A DNA stretch of 64,000 nucleotides from DATFVJ01 sp963851085. GTDB lineage: Bacteria; Actinomycetota; Actinomycetes; Streptosporangiales; Streptosporangiaceae. Each line of letters starts with the position of its first letter. Position 1 is the stretch's first letter. Below are positions 1 through 7,741 of the stretch, piece by piece. The notes beneath the pieces were generated by a model. The model was not told the DNA's origin. It saw only the letters and a program-made list of their open reading frames with translations, and did no database searches. The position numbers were made by a program, and so were the translations under genes. The DNA is taken from NCBI GenBank assembly GCA_963851085.1, contig CAWKNX010000023.1:310001-374000 (forward strand), in the 5' to 3' direction.

Positions 1-772
1 AGACAACATGGCCGGCCTTGGCGTGGACGCGCTGATCGCGATCGGCGGCGATGACACCATCGGCGTCGCCGCAGCGCTGTATGAGCAGGGACTCAAGGTA
101 GTTGGCGTGCCGAAGACCATCGACAACGATCTTGGTGCCACCGATTACACCTTCGGCTTCGACACCGCCGTGAATATCGCGATGGAGGCGATCGACCGCC
201 TGCACACCACCGCGGAGAGCCACCACCGGGCCCTGATCGTCGAGGTGATGGGCAGGCACGCGGGCTGGATCGCGCTGCACGCCGGGATTGCGGGCGGCGC
301 CAACGTGATTCTCATCCCGGAGCGCCCCTTCGAGATCGGCAAGGTCGTCGCCTACGTGGAGAGCAGGTTCCAGACCAGGTACGCGCCGATTGTCGTGGTC
401 GCCGAGGGCGCGCACCCGGTCGAGGCCGAGATGGCGCTCGCCAACCAGAAACTCGACGCGTTCGGTCATGTCCGGCTCGGCGGCATCGGGCAGCGCCTGG
501 CCGACGAGATCGAGGAGCGCACGGGCAAGGAGGCGCGCTGCGCGGTCCTTGGGCACATCCAGCGTGGCGGCACGCCGACCGCGTTCGACCGGGTGCTCGC
601 CACCCGGTTCGGGGTGCACGCGATCGAGGCGGTGCACGGCGGCGACTTCGGGAAGATGGTCGCGCTGCGCGGTACGGACATCGTGCGGGTGCCGCTGGCC
701 GAGGCGACCAAGGAACTCAAGCTCGTGCCGTCCGAGCGGTACGAGGAGGCCGAGGTGTTCTTCGGGTCGTAG
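1..772 (+). CDS. pfkA: 6-phosphofructokinase (5' truncated by window)
   Basis: Phosphorylates fructose 6-phosphate to the 1,6-bisphosphate in glycolysis. The reading frame is open from the first bases, so the N-terminus lies outside the window; the last ~256 residues are present and end at TAG 770-772. Visible group III PFK motifs are GGDDT, then PKTIDND, MGRHAGWIA and HIQRGGTPTAFDR. The Asp in GGDDT and the Lys in PKTIDND are the residues associated with pyrophosphate use, where ATP-PFKs such as E. coli carry Gly and a different residue. In Actinobacteria this group includes both ATP- and PPi-dependent enzymes, so the phosphoryl donor is left open. Family assignment is secure. Confidence 0.95.
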   Translation, partial: DNMAGLGVDALIAIGGDDTIGVAAALYEQGLKVVGVPKTIDNDLGATDYTFGFDTAVNIAMEAIDRLHTTAESHHRALIVEVMGRHAGWIALHAGIAGGANVILIPERPFEIGKVVAYVESRFQTRYAPIVVVAEGAHPVEAEMALANQKLDAFGHVRLGGIGQRLADEIEERTGKEARCAVLGHIQRGGTPTAFDRVLATRFGVHAIEAVHGGDFGKMVALRGTDIVRVPLAEATKELKLVPSERYEEAEVFFGS

Positions 773-790
773 CCGCGGCACGCCAAGCCA

Positions 791-1420
791 TCAGCGGCGT
801 GCGCGGAATGCCGCCGTCTTGACCCGGCTCTGGCACGAGGCGGAGCAGAACTTGCGGATGCCGTTGCGCGACGTGTCGACGTAGACCCGGTCACAGTGGG
901 GAGCGGCACACACGCCGAGCCTGCCGTACAGTTCGCTGCCGAGCACGACCGCGAGCCCGGTGGCGCACCCAGCGGCCCAGCCCTGCGCTAGGGAGTCGTC
1001 CGTACTGGTGAAATGCAGGTGCCAGGGCTCGCCGTCGTGCTTGTCGAGGTGCGGGCGCGCGCCGGTCTGCGCGAGCAGGGCATTGACGGTTTCCGCCGCC
1101 GCGTCGACGTCGCCGGCGGCGACGGCCTCGAACACCGCTCGCAGCGCGCCGGCGATGGCGGAAAGCTCCGCCGCCTCGTGCGGACCCATCCGCCGGGTGT
1201 CCGGCCGGCCTGCCCGGAGCGTGGCGGTGACCGCTGCCGGGAGGTCGCCGGCATCAGGCGGCGCGTCGTATCCGGCGGCCAGCGCAGCGGCGGCAGCCTC
1301 GGCGAGCCGCGCACCGCCCGGCGGCGTGTACGCGCGGCCGTGAGCCTCACCCGGGGTGAGCATGTTCACGAGCCGGACCGCGACGGTCACCACAGTATCG
1401 ATGTGACTGTTGAAATTCAC
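791..1420 (-). CDS. CGNR zinc-finger (ABATE-type) regulator
   Basis: Predicted transcriptional regulator of 209 residues. The N-terminal ~150 residues look like the ABATE domain (early SHIDTVVTVAVRLVN segment). The C-terminus has the zinc-finger pattern CAAPHC followed by FCSASCQSRVKTAAFRARR, with four cysteines and a basic tail suited to DNA binding. The start is GTG at 1418-1420; no good Shine-Dalgarno is seen, but the family N-terminus begins at about this point. It is divergent from a methyltransferase gene across 74 bp that contain inverted repeats, so the pair is probably co-regulated (inference). Its ligand is unknown. Confidence 0.85.
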   Translation of the reverse strand: MNFNSHIDTVVTVAVRLVNMLTPGEAHGRAYTPPGGARLAEAAAAALAAGYDAPPDAGDLPAAVTATLRAGRPDTRRMGPHEAAELSAIAGALRAVFEAVAAGDVDAAAETVNALLAQTGARPHLDKHDGEPWHLHFTSTDDSLAQGWAAGCATGLAVVLGSELYGRLGVCAAPHCDRVYVDTSRNGIRKFCSASCQSRVKTAAFRARR

Positions 1421-1494
1421 TTGACCAGTTACATCCTCAGATCTAGCGTTGTAACTGACGAAATCATAGTCGTCAGTGACAGAGGAGACGTTGC
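1421..1494. promoter_or_regulatory. Divergent promoter region with operator-like inverted repeats
   Basis: The 74-bp gap between the CGNR regulator and the methyltransferase holds two nested inverted repeats: AGTTAC (1427-1432) with GTAACT (1451-1456), and ACTGACG (1454-1460) with CGTCAGT (1471-1477) separated by 10 bp. Both are perfect and suit a dimeric regulator. The ribosome site AGAGGAG at 1481-1487 precedes the methyltransferase ATG at 1495. Autoregulation by the CGNR protein is an inference. Confidence 0.5.
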
Positions 1495-2277
1495 ATGCCG
1501 CACCTCGGCAGTGAAGCCCGGAGCTGGATCGAACGCTGGGACCGGCAGCAGGAGTGCTATCTGCCGGATCGCGAGGACAGGTTCACCGCCCTCATCGATG
1601 CGGTCGAGGAGGGCAGCGGCCGGGCCGACCCGCTGGTTCTCGACCTCGGCTGCGGCCCGGGCTCGCTCGCGGTGCGGCTGCTCGACCGGATTCCCGCCGC
1701 TACCGTGATCGCGATCGACGACGATCCTGTCCTGCTCGCCCTCGGCCGGGCTGGCTATCCCGGCCGGCCCGGCCTCACCTTCGCCGACGTGGACCTGGGC
1801 GTGCCGGGCTGGTCGGCCGGCATCGGCCTGGCCCGCCAGGCCGATGCCGCGGTGAGCACCACGGCGCTGCACTGGCTGGACGGGCCCGAGCTTGCCGCGA
1901 TGTACGCAGAACTGGCGGGCGTGCTGCGTCCGGGCGGGCTGCTCCTGGACGGCGACCACCTGAAGGTCGACGAGACGGACTCGCCCACGCTCGCCCGCCT
2001 CGACCGGGCGATCCTGGAACGCGAGGAGCAGCGGCGCTTCCCGGACGGGCACGGCGAGACCTGGCGAGGCTGGTGGGATGCGGTGCTCACCGACCCTGCG
2101 CTGGCGGATGCCGTCGCGGAGCGGTCGCGCCGCCGCGCGAGCATTGACCACCACCGATCGGAATCGGTCCTGCTCGGCACCCACGTCAGGGCCCTGCGGG
2201 CCGCGGGCTTCGCCGAGGTCGGCACGCTGTGGCAGCGTGGCGAGAACCGGCTGCTTTGCGCGGTCCTCGGCGGCTGA
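1495..2277 (+). CDS. Class I SAM-dependent methyltransferase
   Basis: 260-residue methyltransferase of unknown substrate. Motif I is LVLDLGCGPGSLAVRLL near residue 45, followed by an acidic loop (AIDDDP) and the post-I segments of a Rossmann-fold SAM enzyme. AGAGGAG lies 7 nt before the ATG. It is transcribed away from the CGNR regulator across an operator-like region, so it is probably that regulator's target. No signal peptide or membrane segment is seen. Confidence 0.85.
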   Translation: MPHLGSEARSWIERWDRQQECYLPDREDRFTALIDAVEEGSGRADPLVLDLGCGPGSLAVRLLDRIPAATVIAIDDDPVLLALGRAGYPGRPGLTFADVDLGVPGWSAGIGLARQADAAVSTTALHWLDGPELAAMYAELAGVLRPGGLLLDGDHLKVDETDSPTLARLDRAILEREEQRRFPDGHGETWRGWWDAVLTDPALADAVAERSRRRASIDHHRSESVLLGTHVRALRAAGFAEVGTLWQRGENRLLCAVLGG

Positions 2278-2352
2278 TGCACTTCTGGTTCTGCTGGCGC
2301 GCCTAACCGGTGCCTCCCGATCCCCCCGCACACCCGCTGGCGAGCGCGCCGT

Positions 2353-2470
2353 GGCACGCCCTGACGGACGAAGAGCCGTTGTAGTGACCTGCGGCGATGC
2401 TGTCGTGCCTGCCGCCGTCGATAGCGCGATCTCGGCATCTGAGACGCGCAATGGATTGTGCAACAGCCCG
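2353..2470. repeat. 118-bp dispersed repeat, copy 1
   Basis: Aligns without gaps to 28649-28766, with about six mismatches over 118 bp. It includes CCTGACGGACGAAGAGCCG and GCGCGATCTCGGCATCTGAG. In the second copy the repeat sits inside an element with terminal inverted repeats; here the right-hand terminus is missing, so this is a truncated copy. Confidence 0.85.
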
Positions 2471-2700
2471 GGGCGACCCCGTAACGGGACATCCACAAGT
2501 CCACCGGCAGCGCCAGCCACACGAGGACCCACCGGACATCAAGATCAACTGCGGCTTGGCACACAAATGGCCCGCCGGGTGCCGGATAGCACGACTGTCA
2601 ACGTGTACCATCTTGCCCTGTTTCAAGATCAGCTTCGGCCGACGGATAATCCCATCAATGAGCCATTGATGGGGTCGATCACAGCACCCGATGGCCCACG

Positions 2701-2720
2701 GGGCGCCGGATCCGGCGCCC
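2701..2720. repeat. 20-bp perfect palindrome
   Basis: GGGCGCCGGA followed directly by its reverse complement. No T-run follows, so a terminator is not evident. It could be a cruciform or a protein-binding site. Confidence 0.4.
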
Positions 2721-2774
2721 AACGGGCAATGGATCATGCTCCGGGCGATGGCCGCGGCCCGGGCAGCGCCGGGC

Positions 2775-2831
2775 TTCATGATCGCGGTAACTTCTCGGCG
2801 GTATGTGCGGCAAACTTACCGCGATCATGAA
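2775..2831. mobile_element. Palindromic MITE-like element, copy 1
   Basis: TTCATGATCGCGGTAA (2775-2790) and its exact reverse complement (2816-2831) flank a 25-bp spacer. The core CATGATCGCGGTA also forms the arms at 24062-24114 and the right end of the 28403-28796 element. A shared terminus in three separate intergenic sites suggests a non-autonomous mobile element rather than a terminator. Confidence 0.6.
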
Positions 2832-3049
2832 AGCCGCCGTGGGTCAAAGGCGATGGTGCATATTGACAGCCGTGGGATAGCGCCCGCCGCGGGCCAACCA
2901 TGGCGCCGATCCGGCCCGGCCGGCACGCTCCTGCCCCCGGGCCGGCCCGGCTCGGGCGGGTACCGGGGTGAGCCGTGCCGCGTCCGCGCGGTCCTGGGCA
3001 AACCACCACTTCCCCCGGGGGCAGATTGGCGCACGCTCGCGCAGATCGC

Positions 3050-3320
3050 GCCGCGGCAGCCGTCAGGGCCGCACCGGCCCCGGTAGGTGACGGCCGAACT
3101 CCGGCCGCGCCCGGACACCGCACAAGGCGGCAGCCGTGAGGCTGTGCCGGCCCGGGGCACCGGAACCCCCGGCTCCGCCGTAAAACGGCGCGCCATGCGG
3201 CGGCCGTTGAGGTTGTGCCAGCCCGGGGGGCACAGTGCCTGCCCGGGGACACCCCGGACCCCGATGGCCCGGAATCCGGCTGCGCCGTAAACGGCGCGCC
3301 ACGCGGCAGCCGTTCAGGAT
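3050..3320. repeat. Degenerate GC-rich tandem units
   Basis: The motif GGCAGCCGT plus a short variable stretch recurs near 3053, 3128, 3199 and 3305. The middle copies share GTGCC..GCCCGGGG and end with GCCGTAAACGGCGCGCCA-like sequence. Unit spacing is about 70-105 bp. No coding potential is evident. Confidence 0.5.
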
Positions 3321-3326
3321 AGGTAT

Positions 3327-4127
3327 CTATCCGGCTTGGACGCCGGTGACCGCGAACCGTTCGACCCCCGCGACATGCCCGCCGGTCGAGGCCGCGATCG
3401 TGAGCGTCTGGCCGGGTGCGGCGTGGAACGTCACGGTCACCGACCACGGTGTCTTCGTGCCGCCCGCCGGCTGGCAGCAGTAGGTGCCCACTGGTGCGCT
3501 GGAGCCCGGCCCGTAGACCTGGACGCGGATGTTCTCGTCCACTCCGGTGATCGCGCCTCCCACTTTCACGGGCGACGAGACCGTGCTGCCATACGCGGGC
3601 GTGTCGAGGGAGAAGGTGGTGTCATCGGTGCCGACGACCTCCCATGGCGCGTCCGGGTCGGAGCCGAACTTGACCAGGTGGACGACGGCCGCGGTAGCGA
3701 TCTTGTTGTTGGGGAGGACATATCCGACCGCCACGTGGGCGTCGCCATCGCTGACCGCCTGATGTGCCACCCGGTTCACTTCCGGGTAGCCCAGGTATGC
3801 CGTGAACGCGAGCGCGGTGCCCGCCGCGCTCAGGTGCCACGGCTGATGCCCGCCGGACCGGTTGCTCGCCTCCCACGTCTGGGCGGCCGTGAGGCTGGCG
3901 AAGGGGAACAGCGGCTGATAGCCGGCCGGAAGCCCGGCGGGTGCCGTGGCTGACGCCTGCGGCTGCGGCGTACTGCGGGCCGGCGGTGACGTGCTGGCTA
4001 ACCCGGAGGCCGAAGCTGATGGGGTGGGTGTCGCGGACGGCCCAGTCGCCGAACCACCGCAGGCCGACAGAACCAGGGCAGCCGCGGCCGCTGCGATGAG
4101 GCAGGCGCGCTGCAAGATCAGGCTCAT
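3327..4127 (-). CDS. Secreted lipoprotein with C-terminal Gmad2-like domain
   Basis: 266-residue predicted lipoprotein. ATG 4125-4127 is chosen because AGGGAAG lies about 7 nt upstream and the protein then opens with a standard signal peptide ending in lipobox LSAC/G. A Ser/Pro/Thr-rich linker follows. The last ~90 residues (from about YGSTVSSPVKVGG) resemble the Gmad2 immunoglobulin-like domain seen in secreted actinobacterial and spore-germination proteins. It probably sits on the outer face of the cell membrane. It is divergent from thiI with no functional link evident. Confidence 0.75.
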   Translation of the reverse strand: MSLILQRACLIAAAAAALVLSACGGSATGPSATPTPSASASGLASTSPPARSTPQPQASATAPAGLPAGYQPLFPFASLTAAQTWEASNRSGGHQPWHLSAAGTALAFTAYLGYPEVNRVAHQAVSDGDAHVAVGYVLPNNKIATAAVVHLVKFGSDPDAPWEVVGTDDTTFSLDTPAYGSTVSSPVKVGGAITGVDENIRVQVYGPGSSAPVGTYCCQPAGGTKTPWSVTVTFHAAPGQTLTIAASTGGHVAGVERFAVTGVQAG

Positions 4128-4255
4128 GTGACTTCCCTGATGGGTGCGCGGTGTCCCACGGACCCCGCTGGCACCAGTCTCGGCCGCCCCGGCCAGCATG
4201 GTGCAGGGTCATATGGCCTTGCCGGTCCGGCACTGGTCCCAATCCCTGGCACACT

Positions 4256-5485
4256 ATGGGCGTGTCTGCTATCGACTTGGCCGAGCCATGCGTCCTGCTC
4301 AAGCTCGGCGAGATCGTCCTGAAGGGGCGCAACCGCCAGCGGTTCGAACGGATGCTGTACGACAACATCCGCGCCGCCCTGCGTGACGTCGGCGTGAATG
4401 TGGACGTGTGGCGCCGTGAGGGTGTCATCGTGCTCCGCGTGGACACCGGCCAGGGCGGCGAAGGCCACGCGGACCCGGTCGCGACGGTCGATGCCGCGGC
4501 CAGGCGGGTGTGCTCGGTCATGGGGATCGTCCGGGTTCACCGCGCGGTGCGCGTGCGGAAGGACCCGGACGCCGCAGCGGCGGCGGCGGTGGCACTGACC
4601 GCTGGGGCGACCGGCACATTCGGTGTCCGTGCCAGGCGCAGGGACAAGCGCTTCCCGATGCGGTCGACGGAACTGGCGGCGCACATCGGCACCCGCATAC
4701 AGCAGGCGCACGGCCTTGCCGTGAACCTGAGCCACCCGGACACCCGGGTCTTCGTGGAAGTCGACACCCACGAGGTGTTCGTCTTCACGGGCGGCATGCC
4801 CGGGCAGGGCGGCCTGCCGGTGGGGATGAGCGGTCGCGCCCTGGTGCTGATGTCGGGCGGCATCGACTCGCCCGTGGCGGCCTACCGGATGATGCGGCGC
4901 GGCCTGCGCTGCGACTTCCTGCATTTCTCTGGCATGCCACTGACCGGCCCGGAGTCGATCTACAAGGCATACGCCCTGATCAGGGAACTCGACCAGTTCC
5001 AGGGCCGGTCACGGCTGTTCGTGGTGGCGTTCGGCAAGACGCAACAGCGGGTCGCGGCCAGCGGCGCCGAGCGGCTTCAGATCATGGCGCAGCGCAGGCT
5101 CATGCTCAAGACCGGCGAGGCGCTCGCCGCCAAGCTCAGCGCGGCCGCGCTGGTCACTGGCGATTCGCTGGGCCAGGTGAGCAGCCAGACACTGGCCAAC
5201 ATCACGGCGCTCGACGACGCGGTCTCGCTGCCGATTCTGCGCCCGCTGATCGGCTGGGACAAGACAGAGATCATGGCCGAGGCACGCCGCATCCGCACGT
5301 TGTCCATCTCGGAGCTTCCGGACGAGGACTGCTGCACGCTGCTGACACCCCGCCGGGTCGAGACGCGGGCGAATGCGGCGGACCTGCGCATGATCGAACG
5401 CAGGCTCGGCGCGGATGAACTCGTCAGCGGGCTCGTGTCCTCGGCGCAGGAGTACCGGCCATTCCTGGTGGGTCAGGCGAGCTGA
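4256..5485 (+). CDS. thiI: tRNA 4-thiouridine synthase ThiI
   Basis: Adenylates U8 of tRNA for sulfur transfer; in some bacteria it also supplies sulfur for the thiamine thiazole. About 409 residues. An N-terminal ferredoxin-like/THUMP part begins VLLKLGEIVLKGRNRQRFE. The PP-loop is SGGIDSPVA near residue 203. A DEDCCTLLTPRR segment holds the conserved Cys region of the synthetase. The C-terminal rhodanese domain of E. coli ThiI is absent, as is usual in Gram-positives. The start is uncertain: ATG 4256 or in-frame GTG 4262. Thiamine genes thiG, thiS, thiO and thiE are 5-10 kb downstream. Confidence 0.93.
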   Translation: MGVSAIDLAEPCVLLKLGEIVLKGRNRQRFERMLYDNIRAALRDVGVNVDVWRREGVIVLRVDTGQGGEGHADPVATVDAAARRVCSVMGIVRVHRAVRVRKDPDAAAAAAVALTAGATGTFGVRARRRDKRFPMRSTELAAHIGTRIQQAHGLAVNLSHPDTRVFVEVDTHEVFVFTGGMPGQGGLPVGMSGRALVLMSGGIDSPVAAYRMMRRGLRCDFLHFSGMPLTGPESIYKAYALIRELDQFQGRSRLFVVAFGKTQQRVAASGAERLQIMAQRRLMLKTGEALAAKLSAAALVTGDSLGQVSSQTLANITALDDAVSLPILRPLIGWDKTEIMAEARRIRTLSISELPDEDCCTLLTPRRVETRANAADLRMIERRLGADELVSGLVSSAQEYRPFLVGQAS

Positions 5486-5510
5486 CCGCCGCCTGTTTCA
5501 GGCTTCTTCT

Positions 5511-6554
5511 TCACGCGGTGTGCATGCGCTGCGGCGCGGGCGCCAGGGTGCGCCCGACGATCGGCGGCAGGTGCTGCGCGACGCTGGCGAGCTCTCGGAT
5601 GTCAGCGCCGACGAGCGCCTGTGCGCCGTCGCACAGCGCGGTCTCCGGGTACGGGTGGACGTCCACGATGATCCCGTCGGCGCCGACCGCGATCGCCGCC
5701 CTCGACAGCGGGAGCACGAGTTCCCTGCGCCCGCCCGAGTGCGACGGGTCAACGATGACGGGCAGGTGGGACAGCCGCTGCGCGACTGGCACGGCGGAGA
5801 TGTCCAGCGTGTTCCTCGTGGCCGTCTCGAAGGTGCGGATGCCTCGCTCACACAGCACGATGTCGAGGTTGCCGCGCTGTGCGATGTATTCGGCGGCCAT
5901 CAGCCATTCCTCGATGGTGGCGTTCATCCCCCGCTTCAGCATGACCGGCTTGCCGGCCCTGCCTGCCGCCTGGAGCAGGCCGAAATTCTGCATATTGCGG
6001 GTGCCGATCTGGAGCATGTCGGCGTAGCTGGAAACGAGTTCGACATCGGCCGCGTCGACCACCTCGGTCACCACGGGAAGCCCGGTCTCTGCCCGCACGT
6101 CGGCGAGGATCTTCAGCCCCTTCTCGCCTAGCCCTTGGAAGGCGTAGGGCGACGTTCTCGGCTTGTACGCGCCGCCGCGGAGCAGCGAAGCGCCTGCGGC
6201 CTTCGCCATCTGCGCGGCGGCGAGCGCCTGCTGCGGCGTCTCCACGGCGCACGGGCCGGCGATGACCGTGAGGGTGTCCGGGCCGATCGGCACACCGCCC
6301 ACCCGCACAACGGACCGGTCCGGATGATTCTCCCTGCTGACCAGCTTGTACGGGACCGAGATCCGGACGACGTCGCCCACGCCGCGCAGGCTGTGCAGGT
6401 TCAGCGCCTCGAACTGCTCGATGTCGCCTACCAGCCCAACGATCGTGCGGGATACGCCACGGCTGACGAACGCCTCGCCGCCCGCGGTTCGCACGAGGTC
6501 GACGACGGCGTCGACGTCCTCCCCGGTTGCCTCCTGGGCCATCACGACGACCAT
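5511..6554 (-). CDS. aroF: 3-deoxy-7-phosphoheptulonate synthase (DAHP synthase, type I beta)
   Basis: First enzyme of the shikimate pathway, condensing phosphoenolpyruvate with erythrose 4-phosphate. 347 residues. The N-terminal ~80 residues form the ferredoxin-like regulatory domain of type I beta enzymes. The barrel carries VIAGPCAVE, LRGGAYKPRTSPYAFQG, QIGTRNMQNF, MLKRGM and VDPSHSGGRR, which bind metal and PEP. ATG 6552-6554 has AGGAGA about 5 nt upstream. The gene is preceded by an aromatic-rich leader peptide and a terminator hairpin, so expression is probably set by attenuation on charged Phe/Trp/Tyr tRNA. Confidence 0.95.
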   Translation of the reverse strand: MVVVMAQEATGEDVDAVVDLVRTAGGEAFVSRGVSRTIVGLVGDIEQFEALNLHSLRGVGDVVRISVPYKLVSRENHPDRSVVRVGGVPIGPDTLTVIAGPCAVETPQQALAAAQMAKAAGASLLRGGAYKPRTSPYAFQGLGEKGLKILADVRAETGLPVVTEVVDAADVELVSSYADMLQIGTRNMQNFGLLQAAGRAGKPVMLKRGMNATIEEWLMAAEYIAQRGNLDIVLCERGIRTFETATRNTLDISAVPVAQRLSHLPVIVDPSHSGGRRELVLPLSRAAIAVGADGIIVDVHPYPETALCDGAQALVGADIRELASVAQHLPPIVGRTLAPAPQRMHTA

Positions 6555-6588
6555 GGTTTCTCTCCTTTGCCGGTCCTCAAACAACCAA

Positions 6589-6617
6589 AAGCCCCGGGCC
6601 ACTCCGGCCCGGGGCTT
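6589..6617 (-). terminator. Attenuator hairpin upstream of aroF
   Basis: AAGCCCCGGGCC (6589-6600), a 5-nt loop and GGCCCGGGGCTT (6606-6617) form a perfect 12-bp stem. On the minus strand it is followed by TTTTGGTTGTTTG, a recognisable U-rich tail. It lies between the leader-peptide stop (6634) and the aroF ATG (6554). The 5' arm shares GGGCCGG, which can pair with CCGGCCC in the leader coding sequence (6670-6676), giving a possible antiterminator. Confidence 0.8.
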
Positions 6618-6633
6618 CCGTCACGTCGTTCCG

Positions 6634-6708
6634 TCAGCGCAGCGTCTGGCGGGCGACCGTCCGGACTTCGGGCCGGTAGCCATACCAAAACCAAAACTGC
6701 TGACGCAC
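6634..6708 (-). CDS. Aromatic-rich leader peptide of aroF
   Basis: A 24-codon frame from GTG (6706-6708) to TGA (6634-6636) encodes MRQQFWFWYGYRPEV followed by a basic tail. Residues 5-11 are F W F W Y G Y, a block of codons for the end products of the aromatic pathway. No Shine-Dalgarno is visible. A -10-like TACTCT ends about 8 nt before the GTG, so it may be a leaderless transcript. A precedent is the Corynebacterium glutamicum aroR leader upstream of its DAHP synthase. A ribosome stalled on these codons would favour the alternative pairing and read-through. Confidence 0.8.
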   Translation of the reverse strand: MRQQFWFWYGYRPEVRTVARQTLR

Positions 6709-6847
6709 GAGATAAAGAGTAGCGCATCCGCCGTCTGCGCGATGCCAACGTGTCCGGCGGTCTGCGCGATGCCGCGTGTCGGGCCGTTCCCGGGTCCGCC
6801 GTCCGCCGCGATGCGGACGGATCCCTGGGGGCCGTCCAGGCGCGGCG

Positions 6848-7741
6848 CTACGCTCCCGCGGTGCGGGTGCCTGCGGGCGCACTCCTGCGGGAGGCCGAGC
6901 GGCGACTGAGCCTCTTGAGCAGGGAGATGTCGCGCGCATGTGCCGCCGCGTGCCCTGGAGTTTCGACGATAAACGGCACTCCCGCGGTCAGCGGGTGGCA
7001 CAGTAGTTCGCGGAATGGTTCCTTGCCGATGTGTCCGGTGCCGATGTTCTCGTGCCTGTCGCGCCGCGACCCGCACGGGTCCTTGGAATCGTTGGCGTGT
7101 ACCAGCTTGAGCCTGCCGGGCCCGGCGGCCGCGTGCAGCGCGTCGAGCGTATCCGCGACGCCGCCGGGTCCGCCGAGATCGTGGCCGGCCGCGTACACAT
7201 GGCAGGTGTCCAGGCAGACTCCCGCCCGTGGGTGCCGGTCGAGCGCGTCGAGGTAGGGGGCGTAGTCGGCGACCGCCGCGCACAGCGTGTTGCCCTGGGC
7301 GGCCATCGACTCGAGCAGTACGTCGGGGCCCTGCTCCCCGATCTCGTCGAGCACTGGCAGCAATAGCTCCCTGACCTGGCGGAGTGCCGCTCCCCGGTCG
7401 CCGCGCACGGCCGATCCCGTGTGCACGACCACGCCGCGCGCGCCGATCTGGGCGCCACGGCGCAGCGCGTGCCGCAGTGACGCCACCGAGCGGTCGGCCG
7501 TCTGCGCGTCCGGCGAGCCCAGATTGACCAGATAGGCCGTGTGCACGAAAACGGGCATGTCGGCGGCGGCGTCAGCGAGTGCGGCGTCCTCGGCTGGACT
7601 ACCTTGGGTCAGCGCCCAGCCGCGCGGATTGGAGACGAACACCTGGACCGCTTCGGCGCGGACGCCGGCCGCGTACCGCAGGCCGGCGGTGGCGAGTCCG
7701 CCGGCCACCGGCACGTGGGCGCCGATCGGTCGCTGCGACAT
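6848..7741 (-). CDS. nfo: Deoxyribonuclease IV (AP endonuclease)
   Basis: Base-excision repair endonuclease that cuts 5' of abasic sites. 297 residues, standard for the family. It carries the zinc-site motifs of AP endonuclease family 2: VFVHTAYLVNLGS, VVVHTGS, LLESMAAQG, CLDTCHVYAAGHD and LVHANDSKDPCGSRRDRHENIG with GHIG. ATG 7739-7741 is preferred over an in-frame TTG 9 nt upstream. The Ser/Arg-rich C-terminus is not conserved. It is transcribed in the same direction as the aroF leader, which starts about 140 bp beyond its stop. Confidence 0.92.
   Translation of the reverse strand: MSQRPIGAHVPVAGGLATAGLRYAAGVRAEAVQVFVSNPRGWALTQGSPAEDAALADAAADMPVFVHTAYLVNLGSPDAQTADRSVASLRHALRRGAQIGARGVVVHTGSAVRGDRGAALRQVRELLLPVLDEIGEQGPDVLLESMAAQGNTLCAAVADYAPYLDALDRHPRAGVCLDTCHVYAAGHDLGGPGGVADTLDALHAAAGPGRLKLVHANDSKDPCGSRRDRHENIGTGHIGKEPFRELLCHPLTAGVPFIVETPGHAAAHARDISLLKRLSRRSASRRSAPAGTRTAGA

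Larger units (their letters stand above)
2278..3326. other. 1.05-kb gene-free region rich in repeat remnants
   Basis: No convincing gene. Short open frames exist on both strands, but none has family motifs plus a ribosome site. It holds a 118-bp repeat (2353-2470) shared with the pyrC-carA gap, degenerate sequence (about 2500-2640, minus orientation) shared with 7796-7995, a 20-bp palindrome (2701-2720), a 16-bp-arm inverted repeat (2775-2831) and GC-rich tandem units (3050-3320). It looks like a graveyard of mobile-element fragments. Confidence 0.7.

Noticed and set aside
2344..2830. Degenerate transposase gene
   Set aside because: Frames here are short and match no transposase motif; only repeat structure is supported.
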